Assembly: GCA_965229765.1 (NCBI GenBank) | Contig: CBDDJT010000003.1 | Span: 1,524,150-1,588,149 of the forward strand | DNA: 64,000 bases | Direction: 5' to 3' | Source of the DNA: ASV31 sp965229765 | GTDB taxonomy: Bacteria > Pseudomonadota > Alphaproteobacteria > Rhodobacterales > Rhodobacteraceae | In this document: in pieces, positions 1-8,634 of the stretch | How the letters are laid out: each line of letters opens with the position of its first letter | Numbering within the stretch: the stretch's first letter is position 1 | Translations under genes and position numbers: made by a program | Notes under the pieces: model-generated | The model's database searches: none | What the model was told of the DNA's origin: nothing | Seen by the model: only the letters and a program-made list of their open reading frames with translations

Positions 1-344
1 AGGTAGTCCTGCAACCCCGGCCGGTGCGACGCGATGACGATGCAATCGACGTCATGATCGTCCGCCCAGTCCGTGATCGCCCGCCCGGCATGACCGGACA
101 CCACGGCGCACTCGATGCCGCTGTCGGCCCCCACGGCGGTCCGCAGCGCGGCTTGCATGTCGTTCAGCCGATGCTCCAGATGCCCTTCGGGCAGGTATTG
201 TGCGGCGTAGCCCGGCACCATCTCCATCACGTGCAATGCGGTGATCCTGCCACCTTCCGACAGCAGGCGGCGCGCGATGTCGAACGACGGCTGAACAGGA
301 TGGTCATGATCAAGAGCAATCGGAACGAGGATATTGGAATACAT
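1..344 (-). CDS. Universal stress protein (UspA family), 3' end cut by window edge
   Basis: About 114 residues are visible from ATG 342-344; the C-terminus lies outside the window. The product begins MYSNILVPIALDHD, the typical beta-strand/ATP-loop start of UspA proteins. It continues with the ITALHVMEMVPGY strand and ends near DVDCIVIASHR, which leads into the usual glycine-rich nucleotide loop. UspA proteins are small cytoplasmic stress proteins, often induced by oxygen or energy limitation. The gene is last in a minus-strand run hemerythrin - DUF427 - usp. An FNR-like palindrome lies 53 bp upstream (398-411), with a well-spaced -10-like TATCCT at 370-375, so it may have its own oxygen-responsive promoter (inference). 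Confidence 0.85.
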   Translation of the reverse strand, partial: MYSNILVPIALDHDHPVQPSFDIARRLLSEGGRITALHVMEMVPGYAAQYLPEGHLEHRLNDMQAALRTAVGADSGIECAVVSGHAGRAITDWADDHDVDCIVIASHRPGLQDY

Positions 345-369
345 GGCTCAGTCCTCCCTAGACCCGTTC

Positions 370-411
370 AGGATAGGCGGATCCAAGGCCATCGTCCTTG
401 ATGCAGGTCAG
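370..411 (-). promoter_or_regulatory. Candidate FNR-type promoter of the universal stress gene
   Basis: Bases 398-411 read TTGATGCAGGTCAG, one base off the FNR-family pattern TTGAY-N4-RTCAA. On the minus strand a TATCCT hexamer lies at 375-370. If transcription starts near 363, the palindrome is centred at -41.5 and the hexamer sits at -12 to -7, the class II FNR promoter geometry. Universal stress genes are known FNR/Anr targets in other proteobacteria. Sequence-only prediction. Confidence 0.45.
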
Positions 412-418
412 CTTGCGC

Positions 419-895
419 CTACCACCATTCGGTGCCCGGCGCGCCCTTGATCGTGCCGTCGAGATTCGGCGTGACCCAGCCGCCGTAGAACCCGCCGGGC
501 TGCGGCGTGGCCCGAACATCGCCCACCCGGCAGTCGTCCATCTGCGCGGCATAGAAGGCAAAGTGGCCCGCCAGTTCGACGAACCGGGCGCTGGGCGCGG
601 GATAACACCACGCTGCCCGTGCCCGGGTCAGCGCCCCGCCCGTCACGTCGAAATAGGCGGCGCGACCCTTCCATTCGCAGAAACTGCCACCGCCCGCCGG
701 GCGCAGCGCACCGGGTGCCACGTCCCCGGGCGGGATATAGTAGGTGGGCGCATGGTGCGTCTCCAGAACCCGCAGGCCACGCAGCGTGTCGGCCACCACC
801 TGCCCGCCCAGTCTGACCACCAGCCGCTCTGACACCCGCTCCAGCCGGGGCGGGCGCGGGTAGTCCTGCACATTTTCCCGTGCCAGCCCACCCAT
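419..895 (-). CDS. DUF427 domain protein
   Basis: 158 residues, starting MGGLARENVQDYPRPPRLER. The DUF427 signature is readable: an ARVLETHHAPTYYIP-like core (here LRVLETHHAPTYYIPPGDV), then CEWKGRAAYFDV, and a C-terminal WCYP...FAFYAAQMDDCRVGDVRATPQPGGFYGGW stretch. The family is a small cytoplasmic beta-fold of unknown biochemical function. The stop codon of the upstream hemerythrin gene is 2 bp from this start codon, so the two are almost certainly co-transcribed. The function remains unassigned. Confidence 0.85.
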   Translation of the reverse strand: MGGLARENVQDYPRPPRLERVSERLVVRLGGQVVADTLRGLRVLETHHAPTYYIPPGDVAPGALRPAGGGSFCEWKGRAAYFDVTGGALTRARAAWCYPAPSARFVELAGHFAFYAAQMDDCRVGDVRATPQPGGFYGGWVTPNLDGTIKGAPGTEWW

Positions 896-897
896 GC

Positions 898-1467
898 CTA
901 CAGCCCGGGTGCGCCATGCTTCAGCAGAAGCGGCACGATCAGGTCTTCCTCGTCATCCAGATGCCGCTCGACCAGCCGGGCGAACCGGGTGGCGGTCTCG
1001 CGAAACCGCCCGATGCGCGTGACAAGCGCCGCGTCGGGCTGCCCCGGCCCCAGCACAGCGTTTGCGGCATCGGCAAACTCCCGCATCAGCGCGTCCAGCG
1101 CGTGATGGTCCGAATCAAGCAAGTCGAATCCATGTTCCAGCCGCGCATCCAGCCGTGCCAGCTTTGGAAAATAGTGGACGTCTTCGATCTGGTGATGATC
1201 CTGCAACTGGCCCAGCAACATGCCGCCGAACTGCGACAACCGCCCGCGGTACGTGTCGGTGTCCATCCCGCGCTCGATCGCGGTGGCGGCATCCCCGGCC
1301 AACATCGCATTCAGCTTGCGGAACATGCCGTGGCGCTCCAGCCAGAACTGAACCAGCCCGGCAAAGCCCGGGTCCGCCTCCCACGCCTCGCGCGGGTAGT
1401 CGGCCAAAAGGACACGCAGCGCCTCGGGCAGGCAGGCGCGGTCGCTCAGGGGGATAAGGTCGGCCAT
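898..1467 (-). CDS. Hemerythrin-like domain protein
   Basis: 189 residues from ATG at 1465-1467 (MADLIPLSDRACLPEALRVL). Helical protein with hemerythrin-type metal ligands: an early H in ERHGMFRKLNAML, the DHHQIEDVHYFP motif, a second DSDHHALD, and ERHLDDEEDLIVPLL. These supply the His/Glu/Asp set expected for a di-iron O2- or NO-binding four-helix bundle. It heads the hemerythrin - DUF427 - usp run. The open frame extends upstream, but only this start begins a compact hemerythrin domain. Role in O2/NO sensing, scavenging or iron repair is inferred from the family. Confidence 0.85.
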   Translation of the reverse strand: MADLIPLSDRACLPEALRVLLADYPREAWEADPGFAGLVQFWLERHGMFRKLNAMLAGDAATAIERGMDTDTYRGRLSQFGGMLLGQLQDHHQIEDVHYFPKLARLDARLEHGFDLLDSDHHALDALMREFADAANAVLGPGQPDAALVTRIGRFRETATRFARLVERHLDDEEDLIVPLLLKHGAPGL

Positions 1468-1543
1468 TCGCGCCTCGCGTCTTGCACATGCAGCACGGGG
1501 ACATAGGCTTGGGGCAGCCGAATGGCAACCGCAGGGCCCGTAC

Positions 1544-2035
1544 ATGACGCAAGGCAAACAGGATCCCATCCGTCCCACGGACGACGAGGCGCGCAGTCTG
1601 GCACGCAGACTGATCGACACCGCGCGCATTGCCGCGCTTGCCGTGCTGGACCCGGACACGGGCGCGCCGACGGTGACCCGCATCGCGCTGGCGCGCTGCC
1701 CCGATGGCACACCGCTCACGCTCATCTCGGACCTGTCGGCGCACACCCGCGCCCTGCGCGCCGATCCGCGCGCCTCGCTGCTGGTGGGGGAACCGGGGCC
1801 AAAGGGCGATCCGCTGACGCATCCGCGCCTGACCCTTCAGGCCCGCGCGGTCTTTGTCGACCGCGCCAGCCCCGTTCACGCGGCCCTGCGCCAGACCTAC
1901 CTCGACCAGAATCCCAAGGCCCGGCTTTACATCGACTTCGCCGATTTCTCTCTGATGCGCCTCGAACTGGCAGAGGCGCACCTGAACGGCGGGTTCGGCA
2001 AGACCTACCGGCTGACCGCCGCCGACCTGTCCTAG
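1544..2035 (+). CDS. HugZ / pyridoxamine 5'-phosphate oxidase-like flavin- or heme-binding protein
   Basis: 163 residues. The split-barrel PNPOx fold is readable: TARIAALAVLDPDTGAPTVTRIALA, then LISDLSAHTRALRADPRASLLVGEPGPKGDPLTHPRLTL, the standard core of HugZ-like proteins. The C-terminal KARLYIDFADFSLMRLELAEAHLNGGFGKTY is the region that bears the heme-ligand histidine in some members. It is divergent from the hemerythrin operon across 76 bp. Its stop codon overlaps the stop of the convergent beta-helix gene (a shared CTAG at 2032-2035). Whether it degrades heme or binds FMN cannot be decided from the sequence. Confidence 0.8.
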   Translation: MTQGKQDPIRPTDDEARSLARRLIDTARIAALAVLDPDTGAPTVTRIALARCPDGTPLTLISDLSAHTRALRADPRASLLVGEPGPKGDPLTHPRLTLQARAVFVDRASPVHAALRQTYLDQNPKARLYIDFADFSLMRLELAEAHLNGGFGKTYRLTAADLS

Positions 2036-4314
2036 ATCGGCACGTCAACGCGCGACGTCAGCCGCACCTTGCCCTTGCAGGGCTCGGCCCATGTCAGCCG
2101 CACCTGGTTCTGCGCAGCGCCGTACCGGGGCGTGGCAAAAGGAAACCCGTACACCCAGGTGCCGCTTGCATTGGAAATCGGCCCCTCGGGCATGACAGAG
2201 GTCACAACCCGCGAATACCCCCTGAACGGCAGGTACTCACCCACGTTCAGCACCCAGTCCTTCTGGGCCGTGTTCTGGTCGAACTCCAGCGTCACGGGGT
2301 TGAACGTCGACTGGTCGATGCCGTTGAAGGTGTTGCCCTCGAACACGATGTTGCGGAACCGTCCGAAATCCATCGCCGCGATCGAGGTGTCGATATCCTC
2401 GACCCGCCCGATATTGGCACCCGATGTCCGGAACGAATTTCCGGTGACGCTGAGGCCCTGGATGAAGTGCCCCGGCCCGAACGGCCGCACAAGGATGAAC
2501 CTGAACCAGCTTGCCGTGTCGATCGCAAGAAACAGGTTGCCGGTGATCGTCAGCCCCCCGAACGCGAACTCGTTCGCAAAATCGGGATTGGCGTCGTGCT
2601 CGTTGTTCAACTCGATCCAGCAATTGTCGATGTAGTTGCCGGTGACCAGCGAGTTGGCGTTCTTTGCGGTGAACACCAGACCCGCCGTGCGCGGCGCGCC
2701 CGGCACATCGTCACCCTGGAACCAGTGGTTGCCCACCACCACGTTTCCCGTCCCGCCAAGGATCGCCGTGTGGCGGAAGTGCTGGAACCAGCTCGACCGC
2801 AGCTTCACGTCATTTGCATTTGAATTGAAGGCGATGCTGGTGCGGTCCTCGGCATCCAGCGGCGACTCGTCGGAAAAGAACCGGCACCCGTCGATCTGCA
2901 TCCCCTGGCAGGCGGTACCCGCCGAGGTGATGCCGCGGTTCTTGGGGCGCGTGATGTGGCACTCGTTGAAATCGTTCAGCGATCCCGCCGGTGCCAGCAT
3001 GACGGCGCTGCACTCGCCGTTGCACTGGATGTTGATCTCGGACAGGCACATCTTGCTCAGGCTGGCGAAGCCGCCGAAATCCAGCACGTACTTGAACCGC
3101 GTGAACGTGTAGGTTTGCGATCCCGGCGCCCCCCACAGCGGGCGGCTCAGCGTCACCTCGCCCGCGCCGGTGTTCTTCGCGGTGACATAGACCTCGCGCC
3201 CCACGCCGCTTCCCGTCACCAGCGCGCCTACCGGTACGTTGGCGATATTGGCCACGTTCGTCAGCCTCGTGCCCTGCCCGCTGGAAAAGCTGGCGGTCGA
3301 GGTCACGACGTCCGAGGTCCATGCCGCGCTTGGCTGGGCCGCGAAGGTGCCGTTGCGGATCACCCGGCGGATGGCAAAGGTGTCCTTGTTGCCCACCGCC
3401 GCCTGCATGTCGATCGGCGCGCTGACGTCGATCTGCCGGCCGTTCATGTCCAGCATCTCGTGGTCGGTAAAGTTCAGCATCGCCTGGAACGCGCGGCGGA
3501 ACCCCTCCACCTCGTCGCCGAACGCCGCGATATAGGCGTTCAGCTCGAAGTTCGAGCGCAGCGATAGCCGCCGGTCGGCGGGCATCAGCACATTGCCCTC
3601 GAACCGCACCGGGCTTTCGAAGGTCACGCTGTTGGCCAGGTAGAACAGTCCCGCGGGCACCAGCACCTGCCGCCCGTTCGCCGCAGCGTCGGCGGCCTCG
3701 AAGGCGGCGCTGTCGTCGGTCACGCCATCACCCGCCGCGCCAAAGTCCAGCACATCCACCCAGTCCAGCAGGTCGCGCGTGAAGCTCGCCGTGATGTCCA
3801 GGACTTCAAGGTCGTCGACCCGCACCACGCCGCCGTTTGCGCCTGTCAGGTCAATGCCGAAATGGCCGTACTCGGGCGTGTTGCCCCAGACCATGTCGAC
3901 ACCGTCACGCGCGCCGGTGCCGATCACCGCCGTCACGGTCACCACCTCGCCGTACGAGGTCAGTTGCACCGCCGGGCCGGTTTCCACCAGCCCGCCCACC
4001 GGGTTGCCCGCCGCATCCGCCGGATAGCCCGCGATGCGCACCGAGGGAAATGCGCCGCTGACCGCCTTCACCCGCGCCGTGACGCGAATATAGTAGCCAT
4101 CGCGAATGGGCGTCTCGCCCATGTAACGCAGGGTCTGGGTGCTTTGCGTCTTCAGGATTTCAAGGCAGCCGCCAAAATCCTGGTCGGCGGGCACAAAGGC
4201 CGCATCCGCCGCGCCCTCGTAGGTGTCGGTGCCAGGCGTCCCGTTCTCGCGCGACCAGACGTCCAGGCCATCCTCGAACGGTGGCGGCATCAGGCTGAAG
4301 ACAGTGTCTACCAT
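2032..4314 (-). CDS. Large right-handed beta-helix (pectate-lyase-like) protein
   Basis: 760 residues from ATG 4312-4314, preceded by a GAGAGGG ribosome site. The N-terminal ~220 residues look like a carbohydrate-binding beta-sandwich (RDGYYIRVTARVKAVSGAFPSVRIAGY). Around residue 225 comes WVDVLDFGAAGDGVTDDSAAF, the hallmark start of the GH28-related/pectate-lyase superfamily helix. Repeated VTGN/NVFEGNTF-type rungs follow. No signal peptide is visible. Such proteins act on, or bind, surface polysaccharides. A phage- or GTA-spike-like role is conceivable because the protein is leaderless and helix-rich, but no capsid or tail genes are nearby. Substrate unknown. Confidence 0.7.
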   Translation of the reverse strand: MVDTVFSLMPPPFEDGLDVWSRENGTPGTDTYEGAADAAFVPADQDFGGCLEILKTQSTQTLRYMGETPIRDGYYIRVTARVKAVSGAFPSVRIAGYPADAAGNPVGGLVETGPAVQLTSYGEVVTVTAVIGTGARDGVDMVWGNTPEYGHFGIDLTGANGGVVRVDDLEVLDITASFTRDLLDWVDVLDFGAAGDGVTDDSAAFEAADAAANGRQVLVPAGLFYLANSVTFESPVRFEGNVLMPADRRLSLRSNFELNAYIAAFGDEVEGFRRAFQAMLNFTDHEMLDMNGRQIDVSAPIDMQAAVGNKDTFAIRRVIRNGTFAAQPSAAWTSDVVTSTASFSSGQGTRLTNVANIANVPVGALVTGSGVGREVYVTAKNTGAGEVTLSRPLWGAPGSQTYTFTRFKYVLDFGGFASLSKMCLSEINIQCNGECSAVMLAPAGSLNDFNECHITRPKNRGITSAGTACQGMQIDGCRFFSDESPLDAEDRTSIAFNSNANDVKLRSSWFQHFRHTAILGGTGNVVVGNHWFQGDDVPGAPRTAGLVFTAKNANSLVTGNYIDNCWIELNNEHDANPDFANEFAFGGLTITGNLFLAIDTASWFRFILVRPFGPGHFIQGLSVTGNSFRTSGANIGRVEDIDTSIAAMDFGRFRNIVFEGNTFNGIDQSTFNPVTLEFDQNTAQKDWVLNVGEYLPFRGYSRVVTSVMPEGPISNASGTWVYGFPFATPRYGAAQNQVRLTWAEPCKGKVRLTSRVDVPI

Positions 4315-4487
4315 GTGTCGATCCCTCTCGGCTTTGCCACGCACACAGCCCGACGGCGCCGGCCCAATGGCTGTGCCGGTCGCTCGTCTTTCGTTCGCCT
4401 TCTTAGGAAAACGGCCCGTGGCCAATCGCGAAAGGGACCTATCACGCCCGGGGTGCCGGACGTGTTAACCATGCGCGCGGTGGGGGA

Positions 4488-4898
4488 TCAGGCGCCCAGT
4501 TCGGGCTTGGGCAACAGCCGCACGCCGTTGATCTGCCAGCCGCCTTCGGTGGCCAGCATCTCGTATTCCAGCATGTGCACGGTGCCGCCGGGATCGGTAA
4601 TCATCACTTTCTGAAGCGTCCGGCCCCCGCGTTCGTCGAGGTCAAGGAACCTCACGGCATCGGGCCGCCAGACCATCGGGTAGCCCTGCATCACCATCAT
4701 GCCGAACCGCTGCGGCGTGCCGAACAGCCGCTTGATATTGGGCGAGGCAAAGTTGAACGCCGTCTCGAAATCGTCCCGCAGAAAGGCGTCGATCTGGCTT
4801 TGTATCACGCCGGTGATGGCGGGCTTGGTCGCCTCCTGTGCGCCGGCTGTCTGCACGGGCAGCGCCAGCGCCAGGCAAAAAAGGATGGTTCGCAGCAT
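4488..4898 (-). CDS. Secreted DUF4864 protein
   Basis: 136 residues with a clear Sec signal peptide (MLRTILFCLALALPVQTAGAQ, cleavage after AGA). The mature part ITGVIQSQIDAFLRDDFETAFNFASPNIKRLFG...FGMMVMQGYPMVWRPDAVRF matches the NTF2-like DUF4864 family. Its C-terminus is MLEYEMLATEGGWQINGVRLL. Periplasmic and of unknown function. It sits between lysK (upstream on the same strand, 80 bp away) and the beta-helix gene. Confidence 0.8.
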   Translation of the reverse strand: MLRTILFCLALALPVQTAGAQEATKPAITGVIQSQIDAFLRDDFETAFNFASPNIKRLFGTPQRFGMMVMQGYPMVWRPDAVRFLDLDERGGRTLQKVMITDPGGTVHMLEYEMLATEGGWQINGVRLLPKPELGA

Positions 4899-4978
4899 TC
4901 CGTCTCTCCCTGTTCGGCTCTTCTCACGCCGAACAAGCTAGCGCGGAACGCGCCTCCGTCGCCAAAAAAACCTGCGGT

Positions 4979-6559
4979 TCAGCCCGCCAGCCGCCCTGCC
5001 AGCGCGTCCTCGATCAGCGCCACGGTCTCATCGACGCCGTAAAGCGCGATGAACCCGCCGAACCGCGGGCCCTGGCTGGCGCCCAGCAACACCTCGTATA
5101 GCGCCTTGAACCAGTCGCGCAGCGGCTCGAACCCGTGGTCCTTGCCGACGGCGAAGACCATGGATTGCAGGTCTTCCGCATCCAGCCCGCCCTCCCAGCC
5201 GCGCAGCCGCGCCATCAGGTCTTCCAGCGCAGCGCGCTCTGTCTCGGCAGGCAGGCGGAACACCCGTCCGGGTTTCACGAAATCGTTGAAATAGCGCACC
5301 GCTGCCGCCGCCGCCGCGTCCAGATCGGGATGCGTCTCGGGGCTGGCGTCCGGCGCATAGCGGCGGATGAACCCCCAAAGCGTGTCCTTGTCCTGCGCCG
5401 AGGCGACACTGGCAAGGTTCAGCAGCATGGCAAACGGCACCACCATCCGGCTTTCGGGCGGGGTGCCGCCGTGGATGTGCCACACCGGGTTGGCCAGTTG
5501 CGCCGCCGTGTCTTGCCCGGCATAGGCGCGCAGTTGCTGGTGGTATTCGTCCACGGCCTTCGGGATCACGTCGAAGAACAGCCGCTTGGCGGTCTTCGGC
5601 TTCTGGAACATGAAATACGACAGGCTCTCGGCAGAGGCATAGGTCAGCCACTCGTCAATCGAGATGCCGTTGCCCTTCGACTTGGAAATCTTCTCGCCGT
5701 TCTCGTCAAGGAACAGCTCGTACGTGAAATGCTCGGGCGCGGGCCAGCCAAGGATCTCACAGATGCGGTCGTAGATCGCCGTGTTGGTGGCGTGCTCCTT
5801 GCCGTACATCTCGAAATCGACGCCCAGCGCCGCCCAGCGCGCGCCGAAATCGGGCTTCCACTGCAACTTCACGTTGCCGCCCGTGACAGGGATCGTCACC
5901 TCCCGACCGTCCTCGTCGTCATAGGTGATCGTCGCCGCCTGCGCGTCCACGTGCTTGATCGGCACATACAGCACCCGCCCCGTCTTTGGGCTGATCGGCA
6001 AAAAGATGGAATAGGTCTGCTGCCGCTCCTCGCGCAGCGATTTCAGCATCACCGCCATCAGGTCGTCATAGCGTTCGCACGCCAGCTTCAGCACCGGGTC
6101 GAATTGCCCCGAGCGGTAGAACTCCGTCGCCGAATAGAACTCGTACTCGAAGCCAAAGGTATCCAGAAACCGGCGCAGCATCGCGTTGTTGTAGTGCCCG
6201 AAACTGTCGTATTCGCCGAACGGGTCCGGCACGCTGGTCAGCGGCTTCTGCAAGTGCTCGGCCAGCATTTCCTGCTGCGGAACGTTTCCGGGCACCTTGC
6301 GCAGCCCGTCCAGATCGTCCGAAAAGCAGATCAGCCGCGTCGGAATGTCCGAGATGATCTCGAACGCGCGCCGCACCATCGTGGTGCGCGCCACCTCTCC
6401 GAAGGTCCCGATATGCGGCAGCCCCGACGGGCCATAGCCCGTCTCGAAAAGCACGTAACCCTTTTCCGGCGGCGCCTTTTCATAACGCTTCATCACCCGG
6501 CGCGCTTCTTCGAACGGCCAGGCCTTGCAGGCCATCGCTGCGTCGCGCAAATCGGTCAT
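4979..6559 (-). CDS. lysK: Lysyl-tRNA synthetase, class I
   Basis: 526 residues from ATG 6557-6559 (MTDLRDAAMACKAWPFEEA). It charges tRNA-Lys in the cytoplasm. It is the class I enzyme found in archaea and most alphaproteobacteria, not the class II LysS. The HIGH-like motif is GPSGLPHIGTFGE in the first 55 residues. The KMSKS-like motif is GEKISKSKGNGISIDEW. Helical anticodon-binding C-terminal domains fill the last ~200 residues. An in-frame ATG 36 bp upstream exists, but the family start aligns with the one chosen. Divergent from terB. Confidence 0.95.
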   Translation of the reverse strand: MTDLRDAAMACKAWPFEEARRVMKRYEKAPPEKGYVLFETGYGPSGLPHIGTFGEVARTTMVRRAFEIISDIPTRLICFSDDLDGLRKVPGNVPQQEMLAEHLQKPLTSVPDPFGEYDSFGHYNNAMLRRFLDTFGFEYEFYSATEFYRSGQFDPVLKLACERYDDLMAVMLKSLREERQQTYSIFLPISPKTGRVLYVPIKHVDAQAATITYDDEDGREVTIPVTGGNVKLQWKPDFGARWAALGVDFEMYGKEHATNTAIYDRICEILGWPAPEHFTYELFLDENGEKISKSKGNGISIDEWLTYASAESLSYFMFQKPKTAKRLFFDVIPKAVDEYHQQLRAYAGQDTAAQLANPVWHIHGGTPPESRMVVPFAMLLNLASVASAQDKDTLWGFIRRYAPDASPETHPDLDAAAAAAVRYFNDFVKPGRVFRLPAETERAALEDLMARLRGWEGGLDAEDLQSMVFAVGKDHGFEPLRDWFKALYEVLLGASQGPRFGGFIALYGVDETVALIEDALAGRLAG

Positions 6560-6688
6560 CGCTGTCGTTCCTTCAAAAAGCGGCCTGCCCGGCAAGCCGC
6601 CTTCCTATTGCCGCCCCGACAGCACGTCAATAATCTGCACCGGCAGCACAGCCGCAGGATTGGGCCCTTGACCGACTTTACCGCCAGC

Positions 6689-7090
6689 ATGACCCCGCAG
6701 GACAGCCTCGTCGCGATCATGATCGCCACCTCGGCCTCGGACGAACGCATCCGTACCGCAGAACTGGTCACCATCGAATCGATCGTGAACCTGCTGCCGG
6801 TGTTCGCGGGTTACGATCCAGACCGACTGAAGCAGGTGGCAGAAGTGGTTTTCGACCTCTTCTCCGAAGAAGACGGGCTTGACGCCCTGCTGGGTCTCGT
6901 GCGCGAGAACCTGCCGGAGCGGCTCTATGAAACCGCCTATGCGCTTGCCTGCGACGTGGCCGCAGCCGATGGCGTTCTGGGCGAGGAAGAACTGCGCCTG
7001 CTCGAAGAAATCCGCTACGAACTGGACATCGAACGCCTGCACGCCGCCGCGATCGAACGTGGCGCGCGGGCCCGTCACCTCAGGCTCTGA
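6689..7090 (+). CDS. TerB-family (tellurite resistance-like) acidic helical protein
   Basis: 133 residues from ATG 6689-6691. Features of TerB/DjlA-N-like all-helical domains are visible: MIATSASDERIRTAELVTIESIV, then ACDVAAADGVLGEEELRLLEEIRYELDI, with paired acidic metal-binding-type motifs (SDERIRTAE, ADGVLGEEE). Cytoplasmic. In Rhodobacterales such stand-alone genes are common and not tied to a ter operon; none is present here. Its frame is also open far upstream on this strand, but that portion is antisense to lysK and not credible as coding. Exact role unknown. Confidence 0.85.
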   Translation: MTPQDSLVAIMIATSASDERIRTAELVTIESIVNLLPVFAGYDPDRLKQVAEVVFDLFSEEDGLDALLGLVRENLPERLYETAYALACDVAAADGVLGEEELRLLEEIRYELDIERLHAAAIERGARARHLRL

Positions 7091-7093
7091 CCC

Positions 7094-8578
7094 TCAGGAT
7101 ACGTGCGCCGCGGCCCAGCGTTCGATCAGCGCCCTCTGCATGTTGCGGGCGCGCGACGCCCAGGACCGCGCGCCGACGGGGCGCTCGCGTTCCTCGGGGG
7201 CCAGCGCATCGCGCCGGGGCATGTCGGCCGAGAAGACCGCGAAGGCAAGCTCGCGCCCGTCCCGTGCCGTCATGTACCCTGCAAGCGCGCTGACGAAATT
7301 CAGCGTCCCGGTCTTGGCGCGCACCTGAACCGCACCGCCCGGCAGCGGCGCGCCGTCGTCGTCGCGCAGGGGAAAGTCCTTCAGGATCGGCAATAGCGGC
7401 CCGTCCGGCCCCACCGCCACCAAAGCCCGCACCATGTCCGACGGGCTGATCCGCGACCGGTCGCCCAGCCCGGAATGATCCACGAACACCGGGCGCCGCG
7501 CGCCCAGGGCGGCATGCACCCAGTCGGCCATCTCTGCACCAGACCGCGCCAGTGTCGCCCCGTCGCCGCCACGCGCCGCCGTCGCCGCCAGCCCGACGAC
7601 CTCGGCCGTCAGGTTGGTAGACCAGCGCAGCATATCGCGCAGGATCTCTTCCAGGGGTTCGCTTTCCCGCGACACCACCGCGTCGCCCGCCGCCGGCGCC
7701 GCGGCCACCTCGGCCGAAGGCAGTACCACGCCTTGCGCCCGCGCAAGTGTGCGGAACACGTCGGCAGCATAAAGATCGGGCTTGCGCACGGGAAGCCAGC
7801 GGCTGCCACCATCACCCAGGGCCGAGCGTGCCACCGTCCAGCTGTCCGCCCCGCCCTGTTCGGCATAGGTATAGACCGGCAGGTCCCGGTCCACGACCGT
7901 CATTCGCGCGATCGCGACCTCCGGGTTGAACCGTTCGGCCCGCGCGTCCATGCGGACGGAGTAGCCCTCGGTCCCGGGGCGCCACTCGAAATACACCCGG
8001 TTGTAGTTCAGGTTCAGCGCCGATACCGCCGGGTTGTAGCCCACGTGATCGGGCTGAAGCGTATCGATCTCGCGGATCACCGGCAGCGCGCTGGCATCGA
8101 CGATGAACTTCCCCTTCACCCCGGTCACGCCCGCCGCGCGCAGGTCGCGCGCCATGTCGCCCAAAGCGTCGGTGTCCAGCGTCGGATCACCGCCCCCCAC
8201 CAGCACAAGGTCGCCCTCGACCCGGCCATCGCGAATCGGCCCGGTGGCGATGACCCGCGTCGCGAACCGATGCGCCGGACCCAGCGCGTCCAGCGCATAG
8301 ACTGCCGTGACCGCCTTGGTCACGCTCGCGGGCGGCAGCGCCAGAACGGGGTTCATGACCTCCAGCACGTCTCCGGTGCGCGCGTCGGCCACCGCAAAGG
8401 CGGTCTTGCCGCCCAGCGCGGCCTCGGCCACCAGTTCCCGTGCCGGCCGCAGTGTATGCTTAAGGAAATCGCCCGGCCGCGGCGGCGGGCGCAGGCTGAC
8501 CAAGGGCGGCGCCGCCAGCGCCGGCATGGCGGTGGTGGCTGTAATTCCACTCAGGAAGGCGCGCCTTGAAATACGCAC
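7094..8578 (-). CDS. dacB: D-alanyl-D-alanine carboxypeptidase/endopeptidase (PBP4 family), Tat-exported
   Basis: 494 residues, GTG start at 8576-8578, chosen because an AGGAGG ribosome site lies about 9 nt upstream. It begins VRISRRAFLSGITATTAMPALA, a twin-arginine leader (SRRAFL) ending in an AxA site. Peptidase S13 motifs: SVTK (SxxK nucleophile, PASVTKAV), STN (SxN, RWSTNLTAEV) and KTG (RAKTGTLNF). The enzyme trims or cleaves peptidoglycan cross-links in the periplasm. A Tat rather than Sec leader on a PBP4-type enzyme is noteworthy. Lies 56 bp downstream of nadD; a hairpin occupies the gap. Confidence 0.9.
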   Translation of the reverse strand: MRISRRAFLSGITATTAMPALAAPPLVSLRPPPRPGDFLKHTLRPARELVAEAALGGKTAFAVADARTGDVLEVMNPVLALPPASVTKAVTAVYALDALGPAHRFATRVIATGPIRDGRVEGDLVLVGGGDPTLDTDALGDMARDLRAAGVTGVKGKFIVDASALPVIREIDTLQPDHVGYNPAVSALNLNYNRVYFEWRPGTEGYSVRMDARAERFNPEVAIARMTVVDRDLPVYTYAEQGGADSWTVARSALGDGGSRWLPVRKPDLYAADVFRTLARAQGVVLPSAEVAAAPAAGDAVVSRESEPLEEILRDMLRWSTNLTAEVVGLAATAARGGDGATLARSGAEMADWVHAALGARRPVFVDHSGLGDRSRISPSDMVRALVAVGPDGPLLPILKDFPLRDDDGAPLPGGAVQVRAKTGTLNFVSALAGYMTARDGRELAFAVFSADMPRRDALAPEERERPVGARSWASRARNMQRALIERWAAAHVS

Positions 8579-8598
8579 GTTCGGCTCCTCCTGCCCCC

Positions 8599-8628
8599 GG
8601 TGGTTGTCTTGGCCCCAAGACGGCCACC
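8599..8628 (-). terminator. Imperfect hairpin between nadD and dacB
   Basis: Arms 8599-8612 and 8615-8628 pair with a two-base mismatch, giving a GC-rich stem directly after the nadD stop region and before the dacB ribosome site. There is no T-tract. It could be a weak terminator or an RNA-processing structure. Confidence 0.3.
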
Positions 8629-8634
8629 GCGCAA

